Source: Flavobacteriales bacterium (GTDB lineage Bacteria > Bacteroidota > Bacteroidia > NORP154). From it: a DNA stretch of 37,939 nucleotides. The notes beneath the pieces are model-generated. The model saw nothing but the letters and a program-made list of their open reading frames with translations. It searched no databases and was not told the origin of the DNA. The translations under genes and the position numbers were made by a program. Positions 19,036-27,933 of the stretch are shown here, piece by piece (the first letter of the stretch is position 1; every line of letters starts with the position of its first letter). The stretch spans positions 1 to 37,939 of the forward strand of contig DTRK01000078.1 of assembly GCA_012965955.1 (NCBI GenBank), read 5' to 3'.

Positions 19036-19740
19036 CTAGTCAAAATATGCCATGTATTTCAAGCCGTTGTCCACGTATTTAGGGTCATGGGTTGTCGGAA
19101 TGCCATTTTTGGGGTAGGTGTTACCGGTATTGTGGTAATGGAAGGCATCCTTGTAGCGCTTCTTCCTCAGGAGATGCCCATATTCCAGCTTTATCCACTT
19201 GGCTCCCCAGTCCAGCGCATCGTCTCCTCTTAAGTCTTTCACTTTCACCTCCAGATGCAAGCACTTATAGCCCATCAGTTGGAAAGGCCCCCAGGATTTT
19301 GCTAAATTCTTGAGCGCATCATCAGGTGCATCTGCGATCATCTCATGCGTGATCATCTCAAATGTTCTGCCTTTTTGATCTCTCACTTTTTTGAGCTTTT
19401 TGAAAACGTGACGTTCATATCTGGGCTGTACAGGCTTCTTTCCGGAGCACTCCAACACAATCAGCGCCTTTAGATAGGATGCAGGCAGCCCGTATTTTTC
19501 AGCAGCCTTTTCAACCCCGCTGCCATAATTTGATTCGGTCAATTTGAAAGCGCTCATCGTAGTTCGCCCCCCCTTCTTGAAATATGCTCTCAGGTATTTT
19601 TCAGCCTTGTCCGCATAATGACGCACGGTTGTACTGTCTTTCACGAAATAGACACCCACACCCATGGCCCCAAACAAGAGAATAGTGATCAGGCAACCGA
19701 TCGTGCTGACGCGCTTTTTCCTTCTTCTTCTCTTAGCCAT
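19036..19740 (-). CDS. Membrane-anchored N-acetylmuramidase / lysozyme-like protein
   Basis: Basic N-terminus plus one TM (MAKRRRRKKRVSTIGCLITILLFGAMGVGVYFV). Then AAEKYGLPASYLKALIVLECSGKK...RYERHVFKKLKK...SWGPFQLMGYKCLHL, resembling N-acetylmuramidase (PF11860-type) motifs. Confidence 0.6.
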   Translation of the reverse strand: MAKRRRRKKRVSTIGCLITILLFGAMGVGVYFVKDSTTVRHYADKAEKYLRAYFKKGGRTTMSAFKLTESNYGSGVEKAAEKYGLPASYLKALIVLECSGKKPVQPRYERHVFKKLKKVRDQKGRTFEMITHEMIADAPDDALKNLAKSWGPFQLMGYKCLHLEVKVKDLRGDDALDWGAKWIKLEYGHLLRKKRYKDAFHYHNTGNTYPKNGIPTTHDPKYVDNGLKYMAYFD

Positions 19741-19785
19741 AAATAATAATTCAAGTGAATACGCTCAACAAAGATGGCGATTTTA

Positions 19786-21747
19786 CTAATCTTCTTTGGT
19801 CACCTTTTGCGCCTCAAGGCGCTCAAGCTCCTGAACAGCCCCTTCCCAGTCCTCCATCAAATCCGCAAGTTTCTTTTGTTTGGCATCATAGTTACTGAAG
19901 AAGCCAGGCTCTGCTGACAGCTCCTTGAACTTAACGGGATCCAGCAGATCATCATCATATTGCTTCAGCTCTTTTTCCAATTCATCGACCTCCTTTTCCA
20001 GTCTGCCGCACTTGTTTTTTAACTTTCGATGGGACTTCCGCAATGCCTTCTTCGCCTTGTAGTCCATCTGGTGTGCCGACTCGGTTTTGTCCTTTGTTGG
20101 CTTTGCCTTTAGCCTGGCCATTTCCAGCGCCTTGAGGTCCGTGACATTTCTTGCTTCTAAAAACGCGGTTACATCTCCTATGTATTCTTTGATCTGCTGG
20201 TTCTTGAATTCATAGACCTTATCCGTGAGGGACTGCAGAAAAGCTCTGTCGTGAGACACGATAATCAAAGTTCCGTCATAATGCACCAAAGCCTGTTTCA
20301 AAATCTCCTTTGAGCGCATATCGAGGTGATTGGTGGGCTCATCCATGATTAGCAGGGAAACCGGCGTCAAAAGAAGTTTGCACAACGCCACTCTTGCTCG
20401 CTCACCTCCGGAAAGCACGGAGATCTTCTTCTCTACCGTATCACCTGAAAATAAAAACGATCCCAAGAGAGCGCGGACTTGTGAAGACGTCTGCTCAGTA
20501 GCTGACTTATCCACTGCTTCTAAGACTGTCATTTTATCATCTAGCAGATCAGATTGGTTTTGGGCATAATATCCCACGTTCACCAGGTGGCCAAGCTTGA
20601 GGTCTCCCTTATAGTCTAAATCACGCGCAATGATCCTGGCCAGCGTTGTCTTGCCCTCTCCATTTTTACCAACAAATGCGACCTTATCCCCTTTATTCAC
20701 GGAAAGTGAAACATCTTTCAATACTTCCAGGCTATCGTAATTCTTATAAATGTTTTTCGCTTCGATGGTCACCTTGCCTGAGTGAGGAGCTGGAGGAAAG
20801 CGAAACTTCATAGTTGAATTGTCAGTAGCATCAATCTCTACCCTATCCAGCTTGGCAAGCTTTTTAATTAGGGTTTGGGCGAATGCCGCTTTACTGGCCT
20901 TGTACCGGAATTTCTCAATGAGTTTTTCGGTTTGCTTGATGTGTTGATCCTGGTTCTTCTTAGCCTGTAACTGAATGGAAAGTCGCTCTTCTCTCAGCTG
21001 TACGTACTTGGAATAAGCTGCCTTGTAGTCGTAAATTTGCCCACTTACAATTTCTATGGTTCTGTTGGTCACCGCATCGAGAAAGGTCCTGTCGTGCGAC
21101 ACAAGTATTACGGATCCAGGATAGTCCTGCAACCAGGCTTCCAACCAGATTATAGATTCGATATCCAGGTGGTTGGTAGGCTCATCGAGAAGTATGCAAG
21201 CGGGTTTTTGAAGCAATATCTTCGCCAGCTCAATACGCATTCTCCAACCACCGGAAAAGGTGTTGGTTTGCTTATCAAAATCCTCTACTAGAAATCCCAG
21301 TCCTTGCAATACCCGGGAGCACTCAGCTTCCAGGTTATACCCATCCATGGCAATAAAGGCTTCCTCCATCTCCCCAATAATTGCGATCAGATCAATGTAG
21401 GCATCACTCTCGGTATCTGTACGGGTTGCCAGTGCATTCTGGGCTTCTTTTAAATCCCACTGGAGCTTTTTGACCTTTTTGAAGGCAGTTTGTGCTTCGT
21501 CAATTACGGTTTCCCCATCAGTAAAGTCGAGATCTTGTGTCAGATAAGAAATTTCGTAGTTCTTGGAGGTGCTGATGCTTCCCGCATTTGGTGCAAGGTC
21601 ACCGGACATCACGTTGAGAAGGGTTGACTTGCCGGCACCATTCTTACCGACCAGTCCAATGCGCTCCCCCTTATTGACCATGAAGGTGATATCATTGAAG
21701 AGGGATTGCCCTCCAAAATAAACCGTGATTTTGTTCAACTGTATCAT
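19786..21747 (-). CDS. ABC-F family ATP-binding cassette protein
   Basis: Two ABC cassettes: GLVGKNGAGKSTLLNVMSG / FSGGWRMRIELAKILLQKPACILLDEPTNHLDIES and AFVGKNGEGKTTLARII / LSGGERARVALCKLLLTPVSLLIMDEPTNHLD. No TM segments; C-terminal coiled coil. Confidence 0.95.
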   Translation of the reverse strand: MIQLNKITVYFGGQSLFNDITFMVNKGERIGLVGKNGAGKSTLLNVMSGDLAPNAGSISTSKNYEISYLTQDLDFTDGETVIDEAQTAFKKVKKLQWDLKEAQNALATRTDTESDAYIDLIAIIGEMEEAFIAMDGYNLEAECSRVLQGLGFLVEDFDKQTNTFSGGWRMRIELAKILLQKPACILLDEPTNHLDIESIIWLEAWLQDYPGSVILVSHDRTFLDAVTNRTIEIVSGQIYDYKAAYSKYVQLREERLSIQLQAKKNQDQHIKQTEKLIEKFRYKASKAAFAQTLIKKLAKLDRVEIDATDNSTMKFRFPPAPHSGKVTIEAKNIYKNYDSLEVLKDVSLSVNKGDKVAFVGKNGEGKTTLARIIARDLDYKGDLKLGHLVNVGYYAQNQSDLLDDKMTVLEAVDKSATEQTSSQVRALLGSFLFSGDTVEKKISVLSGGERARVALCKLLLTPVSLLIMDEPTNHLDMRSKEILKQALVHYDGTLIIVSHDRAFLQSLTDKVYEFKNQQIKEYIGDVTAFLEARNVTDLKALEMARLKAKPTKDKTESAHQMDYKAKKALRKSHRKLKNKCGRLEKEVDELEKELKQYDDDLLDPVKFKELSAEPGFFSNYDAKQKKLADLMEDWEGAVQELERLEAQKVTKED

Positions 21748-21790
21748 CTCATAAGGCTAATCACCACCTGCATTATTTGATACTTGGGTT

Positions 21791-22657
21791 CTACTTATTC
21801 TTAAGATATCCATTGAGCAAGATGCAAGTAACGATGACAAGACTCCCTAAATAAAAGCCCGGTTTCATGTACTCAGATTGACCAAAAATTGCCACGGCCA
21901 GTACAATCGCATAGATCGGTTCCAGATTCAGGCTTATGGCAATCGAAAAAGGAGTTAACACTTTCATCAGCTCAACCATCATTACAAATGCGAAAGAGGT
22001 ACACACCAACCCGAGTATAAGGAGATAAGACAAGTCTGGTGTGGATAACGTCATCATACCCAGATTCAGCTCACCTGATACAAACAGATAGACACTGAGC
22101 GCCGCCACTCCCCCCAACATTTCATAAGTAGTGATCACAACAGCGTCGTAATTTTTGATGAAACGCGCATTGATCACAGAAAACAGACAACCCAGGAAAG
22201 CTGCCAGAATCCCCAAGGCAATTCCCAGCTTGTATTCTACCTCCACGTTGAAGATAAAGTACAAACCACATATCACCAACAGGCCAAGCAGGACCTCGTA
22301 TGGAATCAGCTTTCTCTTGAGAAAGATGGGTTCCAGGAAGGCCATAAAGAAGGTGGTCGCCGAGAAACAGATGAGCGCTACGGACACGTTGGAGACCTTG
22401 ATTGCCATGAAGAAGGCCAACCAATGTGCAGCCGTGATGGTTCCATTCAACAACATCTTGGCAGCTGTCTTGCCAGGCAATTTGAATTTGATTCCCCTTA
22501 CCAACAGATATAATGACAATCCTAAAAGAGCAATCAGCATGCGCCACCATACCAAAGGTTCAGCCCCTATGCTGATCAGTTTGCCCAACACGCCTGTAAA
22601 GGCCAGAAGCAGAACCAATAAGTGTAAGTATATCTGACTGGTCAATGTCTTTTTCAT
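21791..22657 (-). CDS. EamA/DMT-family transporter
   Basis: About ten hydrophobic segments; MKKTLTSQIYLHLLVLLLAFTGVLGKLISIGAEPLVWWRMLIALLGL; LNGTITAAHWLAFFMAIKVSNVSVALICFSATTFFMAFLEP typical EamA. Likely ATG at 22657; the track's upstream start at 22690 is less plausible. Confidence 0.88.
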   Translation of the reverse strand: MKKTLTSQIYLHLLVLLLAFTGVLGKLISIGAEPLVWWRMLIALLGLSLYLLVRGIKFKLPGKTAAKMLLNGTITAAHWLAFFMAIKVSNVSVALICFSATTFFMAFLEPIFLKRKLIPYEVLLGLLVICGLYFIFNVEVEYKLGIALGILAAFLGCLFSVINARFIKNYDAVVITTYEMLGGVAALSVYLFVSGELNLGMMTLSTPDLSYLLILGLVCTSFAFVMMVELMKVLTPFSIAISLNLEPIYAIVLAVAIFGQSEYMKPGFYLGSLVIVTCILLNGYLKNK

Positions 22658-22732
22658 AAGGAGCGCGAAGGTAGTGCAAAGTATCCTCAAATTGTTTGCC
22701 AGATTTCATTAGTAATTGGCTAAATTCATGGT

Positions 22733-24253
22733 ATGAAAATAATGTGGAGCCTGCTAATTTGCCTTGTTATCGCCCTACCCTCTTTCTCCACGGGAGATGG
22801 AGATGAAAAGCTACGCCTGGCAATTCTCTACTTTGATAATTCAGGCGATAGCGAGAAACTGCAAATGCTTCGCAAGGGAATGGCGGATATGCTCATTACC
22901 GATTTATCCAAGGTTAAGAGTCTTGATATTGTGGAGCGTGCCAGATTGGAGGAGATTATGAAGGAGCAAGAAATGTCCAACTCAAAAAGCTTTGACAACA
23001 ATACTGCTGTTTCGATGGGTAAACTGCTGGGAGCAGAGACCATTCTCACCGGATCGTTCTTTGAAATGATGGGTACACTGCGTGTAGACGCACGCTTTAT
23101 AGATGTTGAAACCGGCAAAATATTGAAATCAGACGGTGTACAAGGCTTGGTTAGCGACTTCTTTACTCTGGAGAAGGACCTGGTTGATAAGATCATTGTG
23201 AATTTGGAATTAAAACTTACCGATGATGAGAAAGCATACCTTAAACTAAATCGGGAAGGCGAGCAATTAAGTTATGAGGATGCACTGACATTCTCTGAGG
23301 GCTTGGACCTCATGGATTTGGGCAAGAAAGATAAAGCCAGGGCCAAATTTGAAGCAGTATTGACAAAGCATCCAAAATTTGAGCCCGCCAATAATGCTAT
23401 CGCTAAATTAAATGAAGCTCCTGTCGTTGTTGCGAGCTCTGAAGTCAAACCAGCAAAGGTAATGAGGGGTACTGGAGACCCGCTGAAAGGACTCAATGTA
23501 TCCAAATCCCTATCTAATAATGATATTGGGAAATACTATGCACTCATCATAGGCATTGATCAGTATAGCGGAGAATGGACCAAGCTAAACAACGCAGTGA
23601 ATGACGCAACTACTATCGAAAAAACGTTGAAGGCCAATTATCGATTTGACGAGTTCCAAACATTATATAACTCTGAAGCAACGCGATCTGCAATTATGAA
23701 AAAACTAGAGTGGTTGGTGAACAATGTAAAAGAGGAAGACAATGTATTCATCTATTATTCAGGCCACGGAGAATTCAAAAAGTCGATGAATAAAGGATAT
23801 TGGGTACCTCAGGATTCGAGGACTAAGTCGGTGTCGGAATATATTTCCAACAGTGATATACAAACGTTTTTAGGTGGCATTAAATCCAGGCACACACTCC
23901 TGGTATCTGACGCCTGTTTTAGTGGTGACATTTTCCGTGGCTCTACGGTATCTGTTCCGTTTTCTGATACTGAGAAGTACTATGAAAAGGCATACAGTCT
24001 GCGCTCCAGACATGCGATTACCTCAGGCGGCATAGAGCCTGTAATGGACGGAGGCAAAGACAATCATTCCGTATTTGCCTACTACTTGCTGAAAGTATTG
24101 AAGAGCAATGACAAGAAATACCTGGATGCCTCTCAGCTATATGAGGGCTTAAAAATACCTGTGATCAACAACTCGGAACAGTCGCCGAACTTCAGCCCCA
24201 TTAAGAACACCGGAGACGAAGGCGGACAGTTTATCTTTATCCGTAAGACTTGA
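22733..24253 (+). CDS. CsgG/FlgO-like domain protein with C-terminal caspase (peptidase C14) domain
   Basis: Signal peptide; KLRLAILYFDNSGDSEKLQMLRKGMADMLITDLSKVKSLDIVERARLEEIMKEQE...LLGAETILTGSFFEMMGTLRVDARFIDVETGKIL (CsgG-like). KYYALIIGIDQYSGEWTKLNNAVNDATTIEKTL...DNVFIYYSGHGEF...HTLLVSDACFSGDIF (caspase His/Cys dyad). Confidence 0.9.
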   Translation: MKIMWSLLICLVIALPSFSTGDGDEKLRLAILYFDNSGDSEKLQMLRKGMADMLITDLSKVKSLDIVERARLEEIMKEQEMSNSKSFDNNTAVSMGKLLGAETILTGSFFEMMGTLRVDARFIDVETGKILKSDGVQGLVSDFFTLEKDLVDKIIVNLELKLTDDEKAYLKLNREGEQLSYEDALTFSEGLDLMDLGKKDKARAKFEAVLTKHPKFEPANNAIAKLNEAPVVVASSEVKPAKVMRGTGDPLKGLNVSKSLSNNDIGKYYALIIGIDQYSGEWTKLNNAVNDATTIEKTLKANYRFDEFQTLYNSEATRSAIMKKLEWLVNNVKEEDNVFIYYSGHGEFKKSMNKGYWVPQDSRTKSVSEYISNSDIQTFLGGIKSRHTLLVSDACFSGDIFRGSTVSVPFSDTEKYYEKAYSLRSRHAITSGGIEPVMDGGKDNHSVFAYYLLKVLKSNDKKYLDASQLYEGLKIPVINNSEQSPNFSPIKNTGDEGGQFIFIRKT

Positions 24254-26346
24254 GGGTGCTTTACCACAACATTGTCAGATCCAGCCTCAAACTCCTACTG
24301 GCACTGAGCCTTATCGCTCCACATTCGGCCTGGGCGGAGAAGACCATTGCCATTTCTTATTTCGACAATACTTCAGGAGATGTCAGGTTCAACCCTCTCT
24401 CTAAGGGAATTGCAGATATGCTGATCACCGATCTCTCTAAAATCCCGGAAGTGAATATTGTTGAAAGAGAAAAATTGGAGAAACTGCTACAAGAAATTGA
24501 GCTGGGTAGTTCCAAGTATTTCGATCAGAAGACAGCTCAAAAATTGGGTAAAGGATTAGGCGCGGAAGCCATACTCACCGGAGCCTTTTTGGTTCTGGAT
24601 GAACAGCTACGCATCGACGCGCGTTTGGTGGATGTTGCTTCGGGAAATATCCTGACCGCCGAGTCCGTGTCTGGCAGCAAAGATGATTTTTTCGCCTTGC
24701 ATGCAAAGCTTGTTCAGCTACTGGTCAAGGAGCTTAAAATGGATTACAAAGCAGGTGCCGGAGCCAAAGCAAAGAATGTCACGCTGGATGCGGTGGTTGA
24801 CTACTCTACCGCCATCGACTATTACGACAAAGGACTATCCGCTGATGCGAGTGCCATATTGGCCAGTACCGTTAAAAATAATCCCGGATTTACCTTTGCA
24901 AAGAACAGGCTTGAAGCCATAAAACAGTGGCTGGTAGATATTGAAGCTGAACGGGAGCGCCTAATCCAGGAGGAGACAAAAAAACTACTGTCCAATCTGG
25001 ACACTGAAAATGCCCAGGTAGGACAACAGATAAACCAGATATGGACGTCCATGATGACAGCTCAAGCATATAGCAAGATCATCGCTATCAACAAACAGCT
25101 GGCACAGAAGAGCCTGTCTGACGATTTCAGAATATATGGAGAAGCGTCGCCAATTACATTTGGTGAGATGCGATACTTTTACGATGCCTTTTCTTTTTAC
25201 ATGTTGAAGGACTACAACAACACCCTCCTCGCTGGCGAAGCCTTTATCAAGCGGTATCCTATTAGCATGTACTTCGCGGGAGTCAAGGCCAATATGGATC
25301 AGTCCATTGCGGAACTTGAAGCTCGGGAGAAAGGCAAAGCGGTAATCAATGAGCGCCTGCAATATGCCGAATTTGAAACATATGTCAATAAATTTGACTG
25401 GATGAATTCACGCTGGCGACTTGATTATATGAGTAGGGAAATGTACGAAAATTACAAGGCAATCTTCATCAAACGCATCTTCAACTTCGGCGACAAATTG
25501 CTGATTGCATATATAAATGCAGGGGGTGAAGAAGCAGATGAACTACTTGAGTTCAAGGGTGTGGCAATGCATTTTCTGGATGAAGATTTGATGCGGAAGA
25601 TCAGTGAAAAGGCCATTGCAATTTACAGCGAGACGAGCATGGAGGAAAAAGGCTATCAGATTGAAGAATCGATAGATCGCGATTTGGCGGAGATCCAGAA
25701 AACCAACGCAACCGTTGAGGAAGCACGCTCCTCAATGAAGAGTGCCCAGCCTGAAGAACTGCTGCGAATGGTAAAGCACTTTCGCAATTTGTCGAAGGGC
25801 CTGGATTGGCAGCTGTTGCTGGACATCAGCACGAAGTTTATCAAGTTACCATTTGATGAAAAGAATGCTAATTACCTCCGAACGGCTTGGGAAATGCAGG
25901 TCGTAGCTCTCGCCCATCTCCGCAGGCTTGACGATGCAAAAAAGCAGCTTGAGGCCTATAAGGTGGTCAAGGAACTCAATGATCCAGACCCTAAAAAACA
26001 CACTAAGTCCTATCGGGATTTGCGTTCCACGCTCAGCGAGGCGAAGAAATCCATTGCTTCGGCAGATCAAAATGTGCTGCCCCTGGCCATCTACCGCTCC
26101 AGGGCGGAGATATACCGTTACAGCCATCAATTCGTGGATGAAGCTTACACGAGAAGGGCGATGTTAGACAAGTTAGAGCTTGATGAAGATCAGGGGAGCC
26201 AACAATTGTTCATGCTATTAACAGCTTACAGTAACCTGGGGTATTTCGATAAGGCCAGGGCGGTGGCCAAGGAACTCAAGACTAAGTATCCTACAGGGAG
26301 TTACACGGATAGTGTGGATTCAATGTTGAAATATATGCCTCAATAA
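24250..26346 (+). CDS. CsgG/FlgO-like domain protein with long TPR/helical C-terminal region
   Basis: EKTIAISYFDNTSGDVRFNPLSKGIADMLITDLSKIPEVNIVEREKLEKLLQE...LGAEAILTGAFLVLDEQLRIDARLVDVASGNIL is paralogous to the upstream CDS. TTG start overlaps the upstream TGA (TTGA). Confidence 0.88.
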   Translation: MRVLYHNIVRSSLKLLLALSLIAPHSAWAEKTIAISYFDNTSGDVRFNPLSKGIADMLITDLSKIPEVNIVEREKLEKLLQEIELGSSKYFDQKTAQKLGKGLGAEAILTGAFLVLDEQLRIDARLVDVASGNILTAESVSGSKDDFFALHAKLVQLLVKELKMDYKAGAGAKAKNVTLDAVVDYSTAIDYYDKGLSADASAILASTVKNNPGFTFAKNRLEAIKQWLVDIEAERERLIQEETKKLLSNLDTENAQVGQQINQIWTSMMTAQAYSKIIAINKQLAQKSLSDDFRIYGEASPITFGEMRYFYDAFSFYMLKDYNNTLLAGEAFIKRYPISMYFAGVKANMDQSIAELEAREKGKAVINERLQYAEFETYVNKFDWMNSRWRLDYMSREMYENYKAIFIKRIFNFGDKLLIAYINAGGEEADELLEFKGVAMHFLDEDLMRKISEKAIAIYSETSMEEKGYQIEESIDRDLAEIQKTNATVEEARSSMKSAQPEELLRMVKHFRNLSKGLDWQLLLDISTKFIKLPFDEKNANYLRTAWEMQVVALAHLRRLDDAKKQLEAYKVVKELNDPDPKKHTKSYRDLRSTLSEAKKSIASADQNVLPLAIYRSRAEIYRYSHQFVDEAYTRRAMLDKLELDEDQGSQQLFMLLTAYSNLGYFDKARAVAKELKTKYPTGSYTDSVDSMLKYMPQ

Positions 26347-26397
26347 CCACCCTGGTTACTCGCTCCGCGATCAAACTTGTCCCTTGAGCACAGCAGC

Positions 26398-26421
26398 GCC
26401 CCTGTACAGTGGAACAGGGGC
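26398..26421 (+). terminator. Hairpin between convergent genes, candidate terminator
   Basis: Perfect 8-bp inverted repeat GCCCCTGT-acagtgga-ACAGGGGC followed by TTACTTTTC, directly abutting the stop codon of the minus-strand gene at 26422. Confidence 0.5.
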
Positions 26422-27921
26422 TTACTTTTCAACCGTCAGCATATACTCCGCTACCGCCATCCTCGTCTCCTCTGACAGGTAGTTCTGAGGTGGCATCTCA
26501 GGATAGTTCTCCCGCCTGCGGATCGGGTTGGTAATATAATCCACAATGCCCTGGGGATTGTTGTTGTATATCGCCTGGAGGTCTCTGGTTGGAGGGCCAA
26601 TCATCCTGATACCATATGCATGGCAACCTGAACATACTCCATAAAAGGTGAGTTTCCCCTTCTCCTCGGCTGATATATCTCTAGGAGGCACCGGTTCGGC
26701 CAGCATATAAGACTTCACGGCAATGGATGTCCGCACCTGACATTGGCCGTAATCTTCCAGACCAAAGGTGCGGTACTTGTTTTTGTCCAGGATACAACCG
26801 CCACTACCTCCTCCAAAGTGGATGATATCTGGTCCTTTGGATTCCATTTGCGTAGCCATCAATGCTTTCAACTGCCCCCCGGGATCATTACCGTTGTTGC
26901 TCATAAAGTTATCGAGGATTACCAATCGGTCGGGATTAGGCTCCGATTCCGGATCTGTGGCCACATTGGCAACCAGGGTCAGATCTGTGATCGTGATGCC
27001 TGCATTATTATTTCCTGTAATGATATTTCCTTCCAAAGTCACATCGTCTGCAGCCATTATCAATATTCCGGTTCCCTGTGGAATTCCTGATACAATAGAT
27101 CCGGGTGCAGCGAAATTCTCGAGGTTGTTATCCACCACAAAGTTGTTTCGAACAATAATATCAAAGCAAGTTTTGATCGGCAGCCCAGGAGTGATAAAGA
27201 CCAGAAGCCCTCCCGTGTTGTTGTGGGTATAATTGTTCTCCACCAGGCAGTGTCTGGAATTTTCAATCTCAATTCCCGCAACGCTTTCATAGGTCTCATT
27301 GTGTAACACATCAATGTTGTCACACATGCCCACGTAAATTGCAGCATCTTCAATTCCCGACAGCACATTGTGTTCTACCAGACCGTTCTTTCCAAACTCA
27401 GGGAATATCCCATACACCCCGGCATCTACCACCCAGTTATTGCGAATGACGAAGTTATTTCCCGCCTGGCCCATTATTCCATTGCCCTTGTAATTGATGA
27501 TCTTAAAATTCTCTATTATGATGCCATTACCAGAGTAGAGAAACCCGTCGTTCAACTCTTTCCCCCCATCCAATGTGGGCCATTCCCCCTCAATGATGAT
27601 TCCCTGAAAGCTAATGTCATCCTTGTCGATGTACACGGTTTCCCTGTAGCTACCAGGATAAACCCTGATTAAGTCTCCAGGGTTCGCTTTTTTCACGGCA
27701 TCCTGAATCTTATCCCCATTGCGGACCTCTATGATCTCACCTTTAAATCCTGCCAGTGCAGTATCCGCTCCTGCCAGGCCAGGGGTGTAACCACCTTGAG
27801 CTTCGTACAACTTAACTGGAGTGAGTGCAGTGGATGTCGGTTTGCTCTTAAAAAGAAACTTTCCAGCTAGTATTCCGACAGCCAACAAGACCAGCCATAT
27901 CATCAGCATTTTCCATTTCAT
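26422..27921 (-). CDS. Right-handed parallel beta-helix (NosD/PbH1-like) protein with C-terminal cytochrome c domain
   Basis: Repeats such as GIIIENFKIINYKGNGIMGQAGNNFVIRNNWVVDAGVYGIFPEFGKNGLVEHNVLSGI. C-terminal heme motif FYGVCSGCHAYGIRMIGPPTRDL. Confidence 0.87.
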   Translation of the reverse strand: MKWKMLMIWLVLLAVGILAGKFLFKSKPTSTALTPVKLYEAQGGYTPGLAGADTALAGFKGEIIEVRNGDKIQDAVKKANPGDLIRVYPGSYRETVYIDKDDISFQGIIIEGEWPTLDGGKELNDGFLYSGNGIIIENFKIINYKGNGIMGQAGNNFVIRNNWVVDAGVYGIFPEFGKNGLVEHNVLSGIEDAAIYVGMCDNIDVLHNETYESVAGIEIENSRHCLVENNYTHNNTGGLLVFITPGLPIKTCFDIIVRNNFVVDNNLENFAAPGSIVSGIPQGTGILIMAADDVTLEGNIITGNNNAGITITDLTLVANVATDPESEPNPDRLVILDNFMSNNGNDPGGQLKALMATQMESKGPDIIHFGGGSGGCILDKNKYRTFGLEDYGQCQVRTSIAVKSYMLAEPVPPRDISAEEKGKLTFYGVCSGCHAYGIRMIGPPTRDLQAIYNNNPQGIVDYITNPIRRRENYPEMPPQNYLSEETRMAVAEYMLTVEK

Positions 27922-27933
27922 GGGTAGTGTGTT

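Noticed and set aside
22122-22637. ORFs of 142 and 160 aa overlapping the DMT transporter
   Set aside because: Frame-shifted or antisense shadows; the EamA frame is clearly coding.
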